This document shows, piece after piece, positions 46,075 to 58,892 of a stretch of 64,000 nt of DNA. Below the pieces are notes generated by a model, which was given only the letters and a program-made list of their open reading frames with translations, was not told where the DNA came from and ran no database searches. Position numbers and translations under genes: made by a program. Origin of the DNA: Helopsaltes ochotensis (lineage: Eukaryota > Chordata > Aves > Passeriformes > Locustellidae); assembly GCA_013400155.1 (NCBI GenBank), contig VXBM01000332.1:555100-619099 (forward strand), given 5' to 3'. Position 1 is the first letter of the stretch. Every line of letters starts with the position of its first letter.

Positions 46075-49000
46075 CACCTTGGGAACACTGCCTGATCCGA
46101 GTATAAAGTTCAACAGTGAGCACTGACAGGCCTGAATAACCACGACATACACAAGCCCACAGCTGTTATTTTTGTCCGTGCAATTCTAAAAAAATCCCAA
46201 GCAATATAAATCTAAGTGTTGGGGTTCCTTCAGTGTAGGCAAGGAAGTTTTTCCCTTATGGCTTGTTTTAGGCTCTTTAGGCAAACTAAACAGTGATTTT
46301 CTATTGCTACAACCTCAGAAGAGGCAGAGCAGCAACTGTCTCAATAATTAACCTCCTCTTTCAAATATTATGTTTTATTTCACTGGGAGTTCTATGGGGG
46401 GGGAGGTGTCATAAAATATTGACCCATCCCTAAATTAGTACTCAGAGCAAAAGCACAGAACTGCTGAGGCTGGGGCTGCACGCTGCTATTCTGTGGGTGA
46501 AGTGCACTGTGTGCATGTGCACACACACAGACTGAGTCTGCACCTGTGTCAGTTGTGGCAGTATCTGATATCAACAGCCACTACTACTTTTACAATTCTG
46601 AGGGTTATCTCAGACTCTTGAATGTGGTCTCAGACACTTTGAGCTTGTCTCTGTTTCTGGAGGCCTGTCTTTAGCTTCCCCTATTCCATTTTAGACCATT
46701 GTGACCATAAAGAAAGGTGGTCTTCATGTCTATTTGTCCATGTAGTGTGGGTGTCTGAAGAATGGAGTATTTCAGTCAAATAGAACTGTAGAAATAACCC
46801 TGCTGCCATTTCTTTCACTCTATTTATACCCAGTCTGGAGCCTGGATAAGGTGATACTTTTGTGCCAACTTGTGACTTTGTATTGATGGGGCTTTTACCA
46901 TGGCTGTCATTGGTAGTTCGCAGAATAGGAAATCTGGGATTCACAGCTAAATTTCAGGGAGTTCTATAAAGCAACAAAATTGACTTATCTTTTATAAAGG
47001 GTGTTCACAAGCCAGCTGTTGCTCAGGTGTGTGAGGCAGGTGGATGTTCCCAGCAAGGCTCTTGTTGGGGCAGCCAGCAGAGACTTGCAACCCCCAAAAA
47101 GCCAGAGCAGTAGGGATCAGGACTGCAGCTCATCTTCCCACCCTGCAAGTCTAAAATACTGCAGAGCGACTCTCCCACTGCAGGAACACCCCATGGGGCT
47201 GTACCCTCTATCTCCCCTGCAAAGCCTTTTATTATGTTTTGTAAATAAAGGAAGAAAACAGTGAGGTAAGAGGGGCTGTCCTTGATGCATGGCAAGGCCA
47301 AACATTCCTGAAAAGGAAAACAAAAATCTGGTAGGATAAGAGGTGCTAAAGACTGCTCCAGATAGGGCTGTGATGTAAGCAAAGATAAATCCAAAACCAA
47401 TTTAATAATGACAAAGCTGGTGTTTGTCTTCAGAGTTTACATACTGTGTTGCTGGTGGAGCTGATCAGAAATATTTTCCTTTTAAAACATGTCATAAAGT
47501 ACCTTCATTAAAAATAAAATGGAGCACAATCTTTTGTAATATTAAGCAGACCCCTTTTTCAGAGAAGTACAAAAATACTGAGTGCTTTTTGCTGGCCAGG
47601 TAAGCCAGTGTGCATAGAAATAACTGAGAGCAGGCCATCAATGCTCAGTTGTCAGGAAGACAGTAGACCAGGAAATTATCATATTGCAGCACAAGTAAAA
47701 TCAGAATAAAAGCTTACACACAATAGAGTAATAGAGCAGAATCAGACCCAGTGTTTCTAGGATTGGAGAGGAGAAGAAAAATTCCCAAACCTAGAGCATT
47801 AATTTCTGCCAATTAAATTGCAGCCAGGCAGGTGTTGTGCAAATTTTCTAACACTGCAATCCTAACCTCCCACAATCTTGCTATACAAACTGTGGGCTTC
47901 TCTTGAGAAGACACTAAATATGCCAAATTGGTGGCACTGTGTTATGAACATATGTCCATTAAAAATCACATTAAGGATTCCAAATGTTTTTCATTTGTGA
48001 TGGCAGCAGGGCTCGAGTACAGATGTCCACTGGGAATTCTAGACACTTCAGCATCAAATTACTTGTATTTAGGTAACACCTCCCATCAGAGGATCTCAAA
48101 GCATATCACAAACACACAGTAAGCCTCAAGGCCCTATATAAAACACACATAGTATTTGGTGCAATGAAATAACTGGAGCATATGCAAATCAAGGCCAGGA
48201 TTTTTTTCAACAATCTTCTCATTTAGGGATTTAGCTTTTAGACAGCCAGCAGAAGGCATTAAAGGTTTTCTGTGAAGATAGTGAATTCTCATGACACCCA
48301 CTTGTCTCCCACGCAAAAACCCAAATGTGGCACTTGCAATGGCTCAGTTACAATGGTCTTGAGGTGTTCACCCAGTACCTGTGGGTGCTGCTGGATTCAG
48401 TTTCTGGAAGATTTCACGAATGGCAAACACAGGAGGGTGGGGAAATGTGAGACCTTTAAAAAAATTAGTTGTCTTGTATGTAAAGTTTATTTTCCATTTA
48501 AATGAGAAGTCTTTTTTAGTAGTAACTGCATTATAATGCTCATCTAATAGCTGATACGATTTCTTCTGATTGAACTTTTTTTGGCACTTTTTCTCTGTGC
48601 TTCTTGACACTTGAATGTGATGCTTATCAGGTGCCTCCTTGGAAGCTGTCAAATCATTTAAATATGTGTGAATCTGACATTTCAAAATGATAGTGTTCAA
48701 CAAGTGCCTTGAATGGAGGGGTTTTTGGATGTTTGCTTTGATGGACACTATTCAGGTTGCTCAAAACAGAAATTTTTGAGCACTTCAGGTTTTACAGACT
48801 TACTAGAACTCAAAAAATGTTCAGGTTTTTAGATGCTCAGAAAAAGTGTCATTAGAAAGCTTAACTCATCACTACAAACCAAGGTGCAACAAAGCACTCA
48901 CAGTTAGATCTGAGAGTTGTTAATGGCATATAATAATACTCCGAAATTCTACTTCCCTCCCATTGCTAATTCTCCTACATATCGTCACCTCCACAGAGTT

Positions 49001-49095
49001 TGTCACTTGGGTATTTTGCTATAAAATCGTAGGTTTTTTAAAGATTCTCTGAGCTGTTCCACTAACGGAAGAGCACTGCCTCTGGATTGTTATTT
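46075..49095. other. Intergenic, upstream of PCK1
   Basis: AT-rich sequence without recognised exon or repeat. It probably includes more distal PCK1 control DNA but I cannot point to a site. Confidence 0.6.
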
Positions 49096-49099
49096 CTCT

Positions 49100-49560
49100 G
49101 GTGGAGCTGTGCTCAGCTGACACTGAGAACACTCCAGCGGCTGCTGGACTGGGTGCCACAGATCCAAGGGCAGCCCTTGCAAGCTCGCAGAGAGCAGGGC
49201 AGGGATTGTTCTCTCGATTTCCAAAGGAAAACGTGAACCGTGCAAATTGCCTGCAGTTGCAAAAGAGCCCGTGAGAGAGCCAAGGGCTTATTCCAGACCC
49301 TGCGCAGCCCTGTGCGACGTTTCCGCCTCACAGCCCCCTCTCCTTGCAGGCAGCTCTTGGGCACTGACCCATCTGCAGGAGGTCCTGGGGCCCTGCCACG
49401 TGTGCTGCACGTTTCTCTCCACGTGTGCTGCGTGAGCCGTGAGACCCAGCCTCTGGGACCGGAGACCGAGCCTCTGGGACCGGCCACAACAGGTAGCAGC
49501 AAACCGGGGCCACGGTGCTTCTTCACCTCCTCCTCACCTCCCTTCCAACCCCAATCGATG
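49100..49560. other. GC- and CpG-richer block between PCK1 and CTCFL
   Basis: Stands out from AT-rich flanks by CpG-containing words (GTGCGACGTTTCCGC, GAGCCGTGAGAC, GGACCGGAGACCGAG). It contains a small duplication, GCCTCTGGGACCGG, at about 49,449 and 49,471. Overlapping short frames on both strands have no family motif. It may be a small promoter or enhancer. Confidence 0.35.
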
Positions 49561-52500
49561 CACGGGGTTGGAAAGCCCAGTCGGGTTGGGCAGATTGTAA
49601 GATATGATGCTTGTGGAGCCCTTCAAAAGGCGATGTAATTTTTTTGGCCTGTGTTCAAAATGAGGTGGCTCGTTCCGATGGCGGAGGAGTGGAAAAGAAC
49701 ACCCAGATTTATCACGATTAGGCTGTACTTCCATTAGCCTGTCCAGCGTTTTCAGCTTGGCAACAGACGTTTCTCAAAACAAATGGAAGCAGATTTCAGC
49801 AGCCAGGAAGATGCACTGGTGCATGTTTAAGGTCTCTAAACAAAGTCACCAACTTTTGATGCTTAGTTTAGTATCAGCTCAAGTGCTCAATCCTGAGCTA
49901 AATTTTAGGAAAAGTCCTGGTTGTGCCACAGTACATGCCAAGGCCAACATTACACCATGGGCACACTGGTTTCTTGCTTGTTGTTTTGCTTTGGCAGATA
50001 AAATTGTTATTACTGTTATGATTATTACTTTATTTTTAAGCTCACTTTTACAGGCTCAGCTCTGGAGATGGGATTGAGACATGTAATTTTAAACTCTGAT
50101 AAGCAGTCACTCCTCTGGAGCCATTTCTTGAGCTGTGACTCTAATCTGGGGACTCTTCCATAAAGGAATACTGTCTTTTTAAAAAAAAAAACCCAGCCCT
50201 GTCAAGCGTCAGTGTGAATATGTGAGTAATGGGCTCTGTAGCCAGCGGTACCTGACCAGTGGGCAGGTATGTGTAATTCTGGGAGCTTGGGAGCTCTTCT
50301 CATCTACTGCAGGAGGTCTCAGTCATGTGGAGAGTTTGGTCCCACCAAGACTTTGACTGACTTTACCCTAGCCACAACAGAATTATGATTTTTGCATGGT
50401 TACTGCAGTTTGGGTTTTTTTGCTGGATGAACAGCCAGGAGAGAAGGGGACAAAACATTCTACTTACTAACCAGAGTGAAAAACAGTCAGCAAAAGGTTT
50501 GTGTTTCCCTTTACCTTTCAGCATCTGCTCTGTTCAGTCACACAAAGCCCAGATTGCTCCAAATCCAGTTTGCAAACAAAAATGGTTACCCTTGCTGGAC
50601 TGAAATCTCTTTACCACAGAGGTGTGTGTTTGCAGCTGTCAAGGACTTCCTGCTTCCTACTCAGGTAGGCAACAGACAAATCCTTTCACGTGAGTTCAAG
50701 CACCTCTTGTTCAAGAGTTTTTGGCTTTCTGTGGATGACTGGGATCTGCTAACTGTGCCCTTTCAGAGAGACCTCACCTCCTCAGGCCTAAAGAAATGAC
50801 ACGGAAGCACCTTTTTATATTCTGAATTTGTTTATTTTTTCTAGGATGAGACAACCCTGGCTCCCCTTGCCCCTTCCTCTTGCACGCTGTTCATTATTTC
50901 TCTGCCATGCTTTGCCTGCTAGCAGCACTCTGCTGGCAATTGTCCTTTCTGGGTTACCCAGCTCTACCTGTGCAATGGGCTTTTTCTCTTTTCTTTAAAT
51001 CCTCCCATGTACCTTTGTTCTCCCTCAACATTTCAGTCCCTTGCTACTTGCAGTCTGACCCACTGGTCACAGTTCTGTACATCGTTCTTGAGCCAACGCC
51101 TTTGAAGAAGGATGGCTTTAACCAGTAAGAGTGTGGGCAGATTCTGAAGGTTTAGGTTCTGTTTCTACCTCTGCTGTGGATTTCCCAGTTGACTTTGGAC
51201 ATGTAACTACATCCCTGAGCCCTTATCATCTCCTAGGAAGGGGGCTGGGAGGTGATAATGCCCATTTCTCCCTGTTCTTATGAATTCTCCTGGTTTGGTT
51301 AATAGTTCCCAGCTAGAGGAGCTTAAAACCTAATTAGACATGATCATTATCTCTTCTCATTTTTGTCTGTGCCACAGACAGTCCCTGCTGGGTTCTCTCT
51401 AGGTTACTGTAAAGCAAATAGTAAGTTCTTACTTGAAATGAAAAGCATTTACTGTAAACTGTTTTCTCCTTCAATAGCAACACAAAAGCAGCAACTTGGG
51501 CTGAACTGTGTTTTCTGTTTCAAGTGAGATTTTTTCTATACTTTTTCCCCAGAAAAACAGCTTTGATTAATATTTCAAGCATTTTATAACACTAAAAGCC
51601 AAACAACAGGATAGAAGAGCTGATTATGCAGAAATAAAAGCCAAGCTACCTCTAAAGGTCAGAAGGCAAATGTGCCTATGTCAAGCACTACATACCTTTT
51701 GGTTCTTGAACCTGGCAGCTGGAAGAAAATCAACATTGCACAAAAACCAATAATCCCTGTAACGATTCCTCTGTTTACTGGAAAACGCTTATGTAAGTGT
51801 TAACAGGTCAGGTGAAATCCTACATACTGTACACTTCTGCTTAGCACCATTCTAACTGGAATAAGGCAACATCATGGACCACAATGGGATTTTTTTCAAT
51901 GTAAAGGCATTTTTATGTGGTCAGTGTAAATGGTTCCTACCAGACAAATGCCACAATTATGATTATTTCTACAAACAACACTCAGTAAAGAGATCAGAAG
52001 TTCAACTGGACCCTGGAAATCATGCTTTTTTTCTTATGCTTTTAGGAAGACAGAATTCTGACTGCTATACGTGAATCTTTGACTGATCATCTGTAACTGT
52101 CTCCAAATTTACAGATTCAGGACGATACATGTGCATATGAATACTGTTTATGTAAAGAGAAGCTTCTTATGTGTGTGCTTAAACCACTATGAACAAATGA
52201 ACAGCAAACAACTTGTACTCTGCAAATAAAATAAAAAAAAACCCATGCACTTGCTAACCTTGTAGAGTTCAGGTATTTGCTCTAAATAGCATTAAGTACC
52301 TTTTTTATTTTGTGGTCTGCCCAGAAGATCAGAAGATCTTAAACAAAAGATGGGTATGAATGACAGATCAAGAAACCTTCTGTTTGTAGAGGCAGCTCTG
52401 AACAGAGTAATAACTGTGATTCACAAAATGTGTCACCCAGGTATTCTCATCTGCTTTCTAGACACTGTCTCATCTTGATGTTTAAGGACTATTACAAGGA

Positions 52501-55500
52501 CTAGAAGATTGACTTTGTTTCTTCTTACAGGAGCAGAAAATATGTACAACTCAGCCTGCTATACCACATTTCCATTAGCAGTTCCTGATGGAGAGGCCTG
52601 GGGCTATCTGGTTGTGGGCTTTAAGTGGTAGTTCAACATTGTAGCAGTGCAGAAAACTAAGATTTAAGGTATTTCTGCTGATAAATATCACAGACTACAC
52701 TACCTGCTGTTCAGTGAAGTGACATTAATATACAAGTTGTTAAATATTCCCTTAAATTTTCTTGATTTCTTTAGATTTTTGAATTAAGAAGCTGGTTTGG
52801 TCTCCTTAAAAAGTTTAACGCCCAAGAGGATTTGCTATCTGAGCCGGAAAAAAAAGTGCACAGGAACCCACTGCTCTTCTGAACCCACCAACAACCTCCT
52901 TACTGCTGATTTTGCAAGGTTTAAGGTGTACTTGCTGCACATCCACGTGGAAGCAGAATTTGAACTCCTCGGGGTATGTGCTTCTCACTCACAGATTTAT
53001 TAGGACAATCATTTAATAGTCTCACTCTTCAGTGATCCTATTAACTCCCAAGTTTAGGTGTCTGTTCAGCTGTGCACAAAGAGCTGTTCTCAGAACTGTT
53101 TTCCTGATTAAAGATTAACAATGCGATAAAAGAAGGAAACATGGGCATCCTTGGAGTTTGTTTCTTACATCAGCTGGGTTAAACCTTTACTATCTTTTCT
53201 CACTGTGTATTTTCTCTCTGTGTTTGGCAATCAAATTCTGCACAGCTCCAGCACGTTTCCCCCGGTTTAGTCAAAACAAGAGGAAAAACTTTCTGCCTTT
53301 TAAACTTTTAACTCTTCGACCCTTGCAAAAACAGCAACAGAAACCTGCAATAACTAACTAAGGGGAGTTGTATTAAAAACTTTCTTTGCTATCTGTTGGA
53401 TTAAAGAGTATTCTGTAAAAACAGTGGAAGTCACTGAGGTGTAGTTAACTGTATAACCACACTAATGTCTTTTGAAATGGAAGAAGTGATATGCTTCCCC
53501 ATAAACACCCTTCTTCCAAACAGATCCAGGCACGCAGCTCGCCTGTTTGCCACTAGCAGCAAATTGTGTATTGGTGGATGGCAGGATTGTTTCTAAATAT
53601 ATCATAATGTTAGATGAAACAGTTAATAGACAAATTGCAATTATGGCTAATAATTTTTAGACCATTTCCCTGACTTGTGTCTAAGCAATCAATCATCCCT
53701 GGTACTTTCAGCTCCAATAAGCTTATGTTAAATACTTCCCCTTTTATATATCCCACATCTGTACTCTATCAGGTCTTGGTTTTTTTTGTCATGCTATATA
53801 ATTATAATCATTTACAGTATGTAGCAGGATTTTAAGAGCATAGACAATACTTGAAAGCATGAAGTCTTTTAACTTAATAGGAGTTGCTTTTGTTCTGCTG
53901 CAAGAATCAGTCATATTTCAAGAGATGATTTGTCTCCTCAAAGTCAAGATGAGCATTGGAGAGAAAGCAAAGCCTGGCTTTCCCTGTGCCTTAGGCACAA
54001 CCCGAATTTAGCTGATCCTGCATGAACAGCACAGTCCAAGCACTGTGCCCCGAGACAGCTCTGCAGCTCTGCTCACCCTCCTCTTTGCATGAGAAGTGGC
54101 AATTTATAGCCTGCCTAGACACTAGTCAACCAATACCCTCCAGCATGATTTCCATCTGGCTTTGCTTTGCTGTGCTCCCATCTTCTCTCTGCTTCGGGGA
54201 TTCAGCAAGGAAACAAGTAGGACTGTATGTTCTGATGTTCCTGAGTCTGAGGTCTGACTAGTTTTTATATGACTGTAGCAAAGAACACAGAGAATTGTGT
54301 TCTTTGGGGCAAGAAATCGAAGTCAGATCTGAATCCCTAGGTGATGTCTGCTAAAATAAACTGCAGCTTCCATCTCTGAACCAGAGGTCTGGGGGAAAAA
54401 AATAAAAAATTAATAATATTCTTCCTTCCAAGTGATCAAACTGTGTATTTTCTCCTGAGACTATTCCAGGCCAGCACTGAAGCACTGACTTAATTCTGAA
54501 TCTGCAAGATTCAGTTGCTTAGAACAGCATCAAAAAGAACATAACTTTTTATCTCACTCATTAGCTGATGTGCTTTCTTTTTTTTCTTTTTTTTTTTAAT
54601 TAAGGGTTTTGGTGGTCTCTGAAGAAATGCTTCATATTTGTGAAAGTGGGACACCAAAAGAACAAGGAGCACCAGAAAATAAAGCAAAAAAGACTTCAAC
54701 CATTTAGTGACAGCTTCAAGACCTGAGCGAGGTTTAAAGGAGCCAGATGAATTAGAAGATTGTAAAAGTATCTCCTCTTTCTCTGAAGCAGGTGATGGTG
54801 TGAAGGAGGTTATTTGGTGCTGTCATTATTGAGAGGGGCAATCTCTCACTGCAAAAGAGGTGCTGAAGGCAGTGATTGTCCCTGGGGTAGGAGCAAAGGG
54901 AAGGCGTGTTTGCAGCCCGGTGCTAAGGCGCACACACCGCTGACAGGTGCGGTGTGAACGCGACACATACTTGGAAACAAAAGTGAGACATTGGTGGAAA
55001 GTGAAAATGGAAAACTTTCCAGATGCCAGGTGGGAAATGATATTAAAGCTGTCAAAATAAATCACAACAAAGATTGGGTTTTCTCCTAGACTAACAGGAG
55101 TCATGTTCTGGAGAAGAATGGAGGTTTCAACTACAAGGTGGAGTGTCATAAATGAAACAATTACGAGCACTAGAGGTTAAATTTGAACCTATTTGTTTTG
55201 GGATTTTATGCTTTGGTCTCCTTATTTTTTCTTTTTCTCTTTCAAGTGCAGTGCAGCATTCCTGATTTACTCCACAGTTTGTGGACAGGTCAAAAATGTG
55301 TAAATAAATCCCACTGTCATTGCTTCACATAGTTATCTATTCTGGGCCTACTTCCAAGCCCTGTTAAATTGATGGCAATCCTTCCATTGGCGCTGGAGGA
55401 CTGCAGTTTAGAACCTGTGATGGAGGTGCAAAGCATCACCAGAGAGGATGGATAAAGAGCCTCTTCAGTCATCCAAAGTGAGTTTCTGAAACATAGTAAA

Positions 55501-57450
55501 GGAAGCAAACCTTGAACTACATTCAAGGTCAAATATGCTTTATGCATATGGTAATGGAGCTTTTAAAAAAGTCAGCTCCACCCAACACACATTAAATATC
55601 TTAAATATTATAGAAGGCATTATTCAGGTTTAAGACTGACAATCTGAACAGATAACCCAGTGTTTTACTTCTTAAAAAAATCAGCTGCACTGTTTATACT
55701 TGGGTAGAAAACTGCAGATCAGAACAAAGTTTGCTGTGTTTCCTTAGTGCAGCCAAGGAAACTGCTGATTGAGGATTTTACTTGTCCGTGTATTCACTTT
55801 CATGCACCGGTAGATTCTTATCAGCAATTTATCTGCAATTTTGTGACTGAATTTTGTTTCTTTATGTAACGTTACTTTAGCACAAGAAAATGTGCCTACA
55901 TTAAATTCCTTATGCTCCTTATGAAATACTCCTGACAAACAATAATTCACTTTGAACGTTTACCCCCCCAAAGTATAATTATGACTTAAAATACAAAACG
56001 GCTCTCCATTCTTTTCGTGATAGACTTTTCATGCAGGCTGTTGATGTGTTAGAAAGAACCAGACTCCCAGAGGAGTGGGTAGAAGCTTGATTGCAGCTAG
56101 AGATAGACAATGCAGCAGCAGCAGTAACTGGAGACTGTACACACAACACACCATAATGGCCATTATGGAGCTGTTAACCTCTGGTGTGTCAAAACCTACT
56201 CAGAAATTGGTTGAATTCATAGATTGCTGATCCAAGTGGTTCCTTTAAATCCAGCAAAAAATGAACTCAAGGGGTATTCTGCATTTGAGCTATAAATCCT
56301 TGGAAATATCGGTTAGTAATGGAAATAATGACAGACCTTTACTGTACCTGCATGGATGGTGCTGGTATTAATAATGCAGAAGTGCAAGGCAGGACAGCTC
56401 TTAGAATCTGATGACTGTTGAAGCGCAGAAAACCTCATTAAAATAAGCTAAAGGATGGTGTATTATTATAAAAACCTTTTTCCTACAGTGTCCTTCAACT
56501 ATCATAATTGCACAGTATACGGAGCAACTTGAAAAGATTTAGAAATGTGTAAGAAGTAAAAATCTCTGGCCACAGTTACTGGCAGCCTAATTATGTGAAT
56601 ATATTGTGTACTCTGCATCCTGTTCTTTTAGTTTTAGCCCATGGATTCGTGCATAATGAATAATGTGGTGTCTAACCAAAATATCAGCACTAAATTGCTG
56701 GAATAGATATTCAGCCTTAAATAATTGCTTTGGATTTGTGTTGATTCCAAGCAGCAGAATAGTTATGACTAACTTGCAGTTGTTAACTGTAAACATGTTG
56801 TATTATTTTTGCATTTAAGATTTTACAGAACTGTGGATAGGAGTGGTTGTTGTCAAGGGTTTTTTTATGGGATTTTCAGTTGATGTCTCTGAGGACGAGG
56901 TCCATTAAATCCACCTCATCCAAGGATACTGCTCCAAGGCCAGTGGTGTGGGCTGCTGTTTGTGCTACAGATATTTCACAAATGCCAGTTGTACTGGGTT
57001 ACTTCCACAGACAAGGAAAGCCACCATTTGGTTTGGGGCTTTGATTAGTGTCCAGTAATATAGTTTAACAGGATCTAGACCACACTGGGCTGCAGTCCCT
57101 CCGCAATGTACTGTACCCTGCAATGCACCGAGCTAATATTTAGAGGTAAAGCTCCAAATCTATCCTCTGCACTGACATATAATAGAGTATTCAAAGTAAG
57201 TGGGTTTTATAAAATGTTTGATGGCTGGAAATTACTAGTCTCGAAGGGTACACAAGATTAAATGTTAAGTCACTCAAACTGTGCAAGTTTACCTCAAAGG
57301 CATTTTCACAATGCCTTTGGAGAAGTCTTTCAACTCGTTCTCACTGAATAACCAATCCTGGCCTAAGGTACAGTGTAATGATGCTCATACATCGCCCCAC
57401 CGCCTCTGCAAAGCCACTTGAGCCAATTTTGTACAACACTTCTGTGGCTG
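49561..57450. other. Intergenic, AT-rich, no gene seen
   Basis: About 8 kb of AT-rich DNA between the head-to-head PCK1 and CTCFL genes. No open frame above 120 codons and no CR1 end was recognised. An exon-like stretch at 52,531-52,627 and an 18-base palindrome at 56,151-56,168 are noted separately. Confidence 0.6.
56151..56168. other. 18-bp perfect palindrome
   Basis: CCATAATGGCCATTATGG equals its own reverse complement. It contains CCAT cores, as in YY1 sites, on both strands and ATTA/TAAT cores. Confidence 0.6.
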
Positions 57451-58733
57451 CAGCATCAGGCGGCCCCTTCAGCGCCACTCCAGCGCAGGGCTCCCGGCTG
57501 GAGGCTTTCCGTCGCAGAAACATGGCAAGCGCTTCAGATATTTCCCAAGTGGAGAAACCAACTGAGCTCAGCCCCGTGGTCTCCAGCCAAGTGGGAGCAG
57601 AAGGTTAAGAGCCTGCAATTAAGGCCGAGAGATCTTCGTCTTCACTAAGAGGGCGAGAAAACGGCAGCTGCTCTGACAGGACTTGCCGTGCGTGGGGACC
57701 CAGGAACACCGGGCACCCGGTGCATCGGCAGGAAACCCCCGCCGGTTCGGGGCTTTGTGTTTTGTAGGGAATTAACAGGTGAGAAGCAGCTGTTCCCCAA
57801 AAGCCGCTACCCGCGAGCGGGCTCCCACTCCAGCCGCTGCTGAGTGAGCGGCACAAGGAGGCCATGCCGAGGTGCAGGGCAGGCGCTGAGCCCCTTCCCT
57901 GCCGCCTTCCCTCGAGGGGCAGCCCGGGCACAATGGCCCCGGGACCCTGCAGTGGCCCTGAGGGGCCTCGGGCCGGGGCAGCCCCGGGCGAGGAGCGCTG
58001 AGGGGACGGGCGGCGTGCGGGGGTTCGGGGCCGCGGCAGGGCCGGGGCTGACGGTCCTGAACGGCCGTGGTTTGCCCTCGTGTTTAACCTCGAACAGGAT
58101 CGCTCAGCAGCCTGCGGGGCCTTAGGGCTGCAGCAAAACCAAGGCCGGCAGCGGAAAGGGTGGCGAGCCCAAGGCTGACCCGAGCGGAGGAGAGGAGCAG
58201 AGCCGGAGAGCGCGGTGCGGACGGGACACGCGTCCGCCGGAGCGGGCCCTGGCCCCTGAGGAGGGTGAAGCACGCCGAGCCCACCCTGGGTGTGTGAAGG
58301 GAGCAGGACGTGCGGGGAGCCCGCAGGGCCCCGGCCGGGCGCTGTCTCTCCTGAGGAGGGTGAAGCACGCCGAGCCCACCCTGGCTGTGTGAAGGGAGCG
58401 GGACATGCGGGGAGCCCGCAGGGCCCCGGCCGGGCGCTGTCTCTGCTGAGGAGGGTGAAGCACGCCGAGCCCACCCTGGCTGTGTGAAGGGAGCTGGACG
58501 TGCGGGGAGCCCGCAGGGCCTCGGCCGGGCGCTGTCTCTCCTGAGGAGGGTGAAGCACGCCCAGCCCACCCTGGCTGTGTGAAGGGAGCCCGCAGGGCCC
58601 CGGCCGGGCGCTGTCTCTCCTGGGGAGGGTGAAGCACGCCGAGCCCACCCTGGGCGTGTGAAGGGAGCAGCCCCTGAGGGGCCGGCGGCGCTGCGGGGCT
58701 GAGCCCGGCCGGGCAGCGCTGCGTGCCCCGGGC
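57450..58733 (+). promoter_or_regulatory. CTCFL: GC-rich, CpG-rich promoter region and 5' UTR of CTCFL
   Basis: From about 57,450 the sequence changes from AT-rich to strongly GC- and CpG-rich and stays so to the first coding exon, with abundant CGGCCGGGCGC- and GGGGCCGCGGC-type words and no TATA box. This is the usual form of a CpG-island promoter. The transcription start cannot be fixed; a 95-bp minisatellite occupies the last 475 bases. Confidence 0.65.
58256..58670. repeat. 95-bp GC-rich minisatellite, about 4.5 copies
   Basis: Copies begin at 58256, 58351, 58446, 58541 and 58620 with CTGAGGAGGGTGAAGCACGC and contain CCGAGCCCACCCTGG and GCAGGGCCCCGGCCGGGCGC. Copies 1-3 are exactly 95 bases, copy 4 lacks 16 bases (79), and copy 5 is cut after about 50. 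Because 95 is not a multiple of 3, each copy shifts frame, yet the minus strand stays open and gives long spurious frames. The array ends about 64 bases before the CTCFL start codon. Confidence 0.97.
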
Positions 58734-58892
58734 ATGGCCCTGGCCCTGCGGGACGGCATCTGCGTGTTCTATGACTTGGAGCTGCCGCAGATCCATGTTT
58801 TGCAAGGAGAAGGGCGAGAAAAGAGTGCAGAGAGCAAGGCGACAGAGAAACCACCAGACACGTTCCTGATGGAGGTAGAAGTTCTGGATAAG
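58734..58892 (+). CDS. CTCFL: CTCFL first coding exon (model)
   Basis: 53 codons, MALALRDGICVFYDLELPQI to FLMEVEVLDK, ending AAG|GTGAAA in phase 0. I do not recognise this N-terminal sequence; the exon is supported by its ATG at the end of the CpG island and by the phase match to the next exon. The donor is weak. Confidence 0.6.

Noticed and set aside
58256..58670. Could the regularly spaced repeats be a CRISPR array?
   Set aside because: The units are head-to-tail with no unique spacers, in a vertebrate CpG-rich promoter. It is a minisatellite.
57605..58759. Minus-strand open frame of 384 codons, with 277- and 227-codon frames overlapping it
   Set aside because: It is produced by the 95-bp GC-rich minisatellite, which is open in all three minus frames. 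The peptide only repeats the array with frame shifts, and it runs antisense to the CTCFL start.
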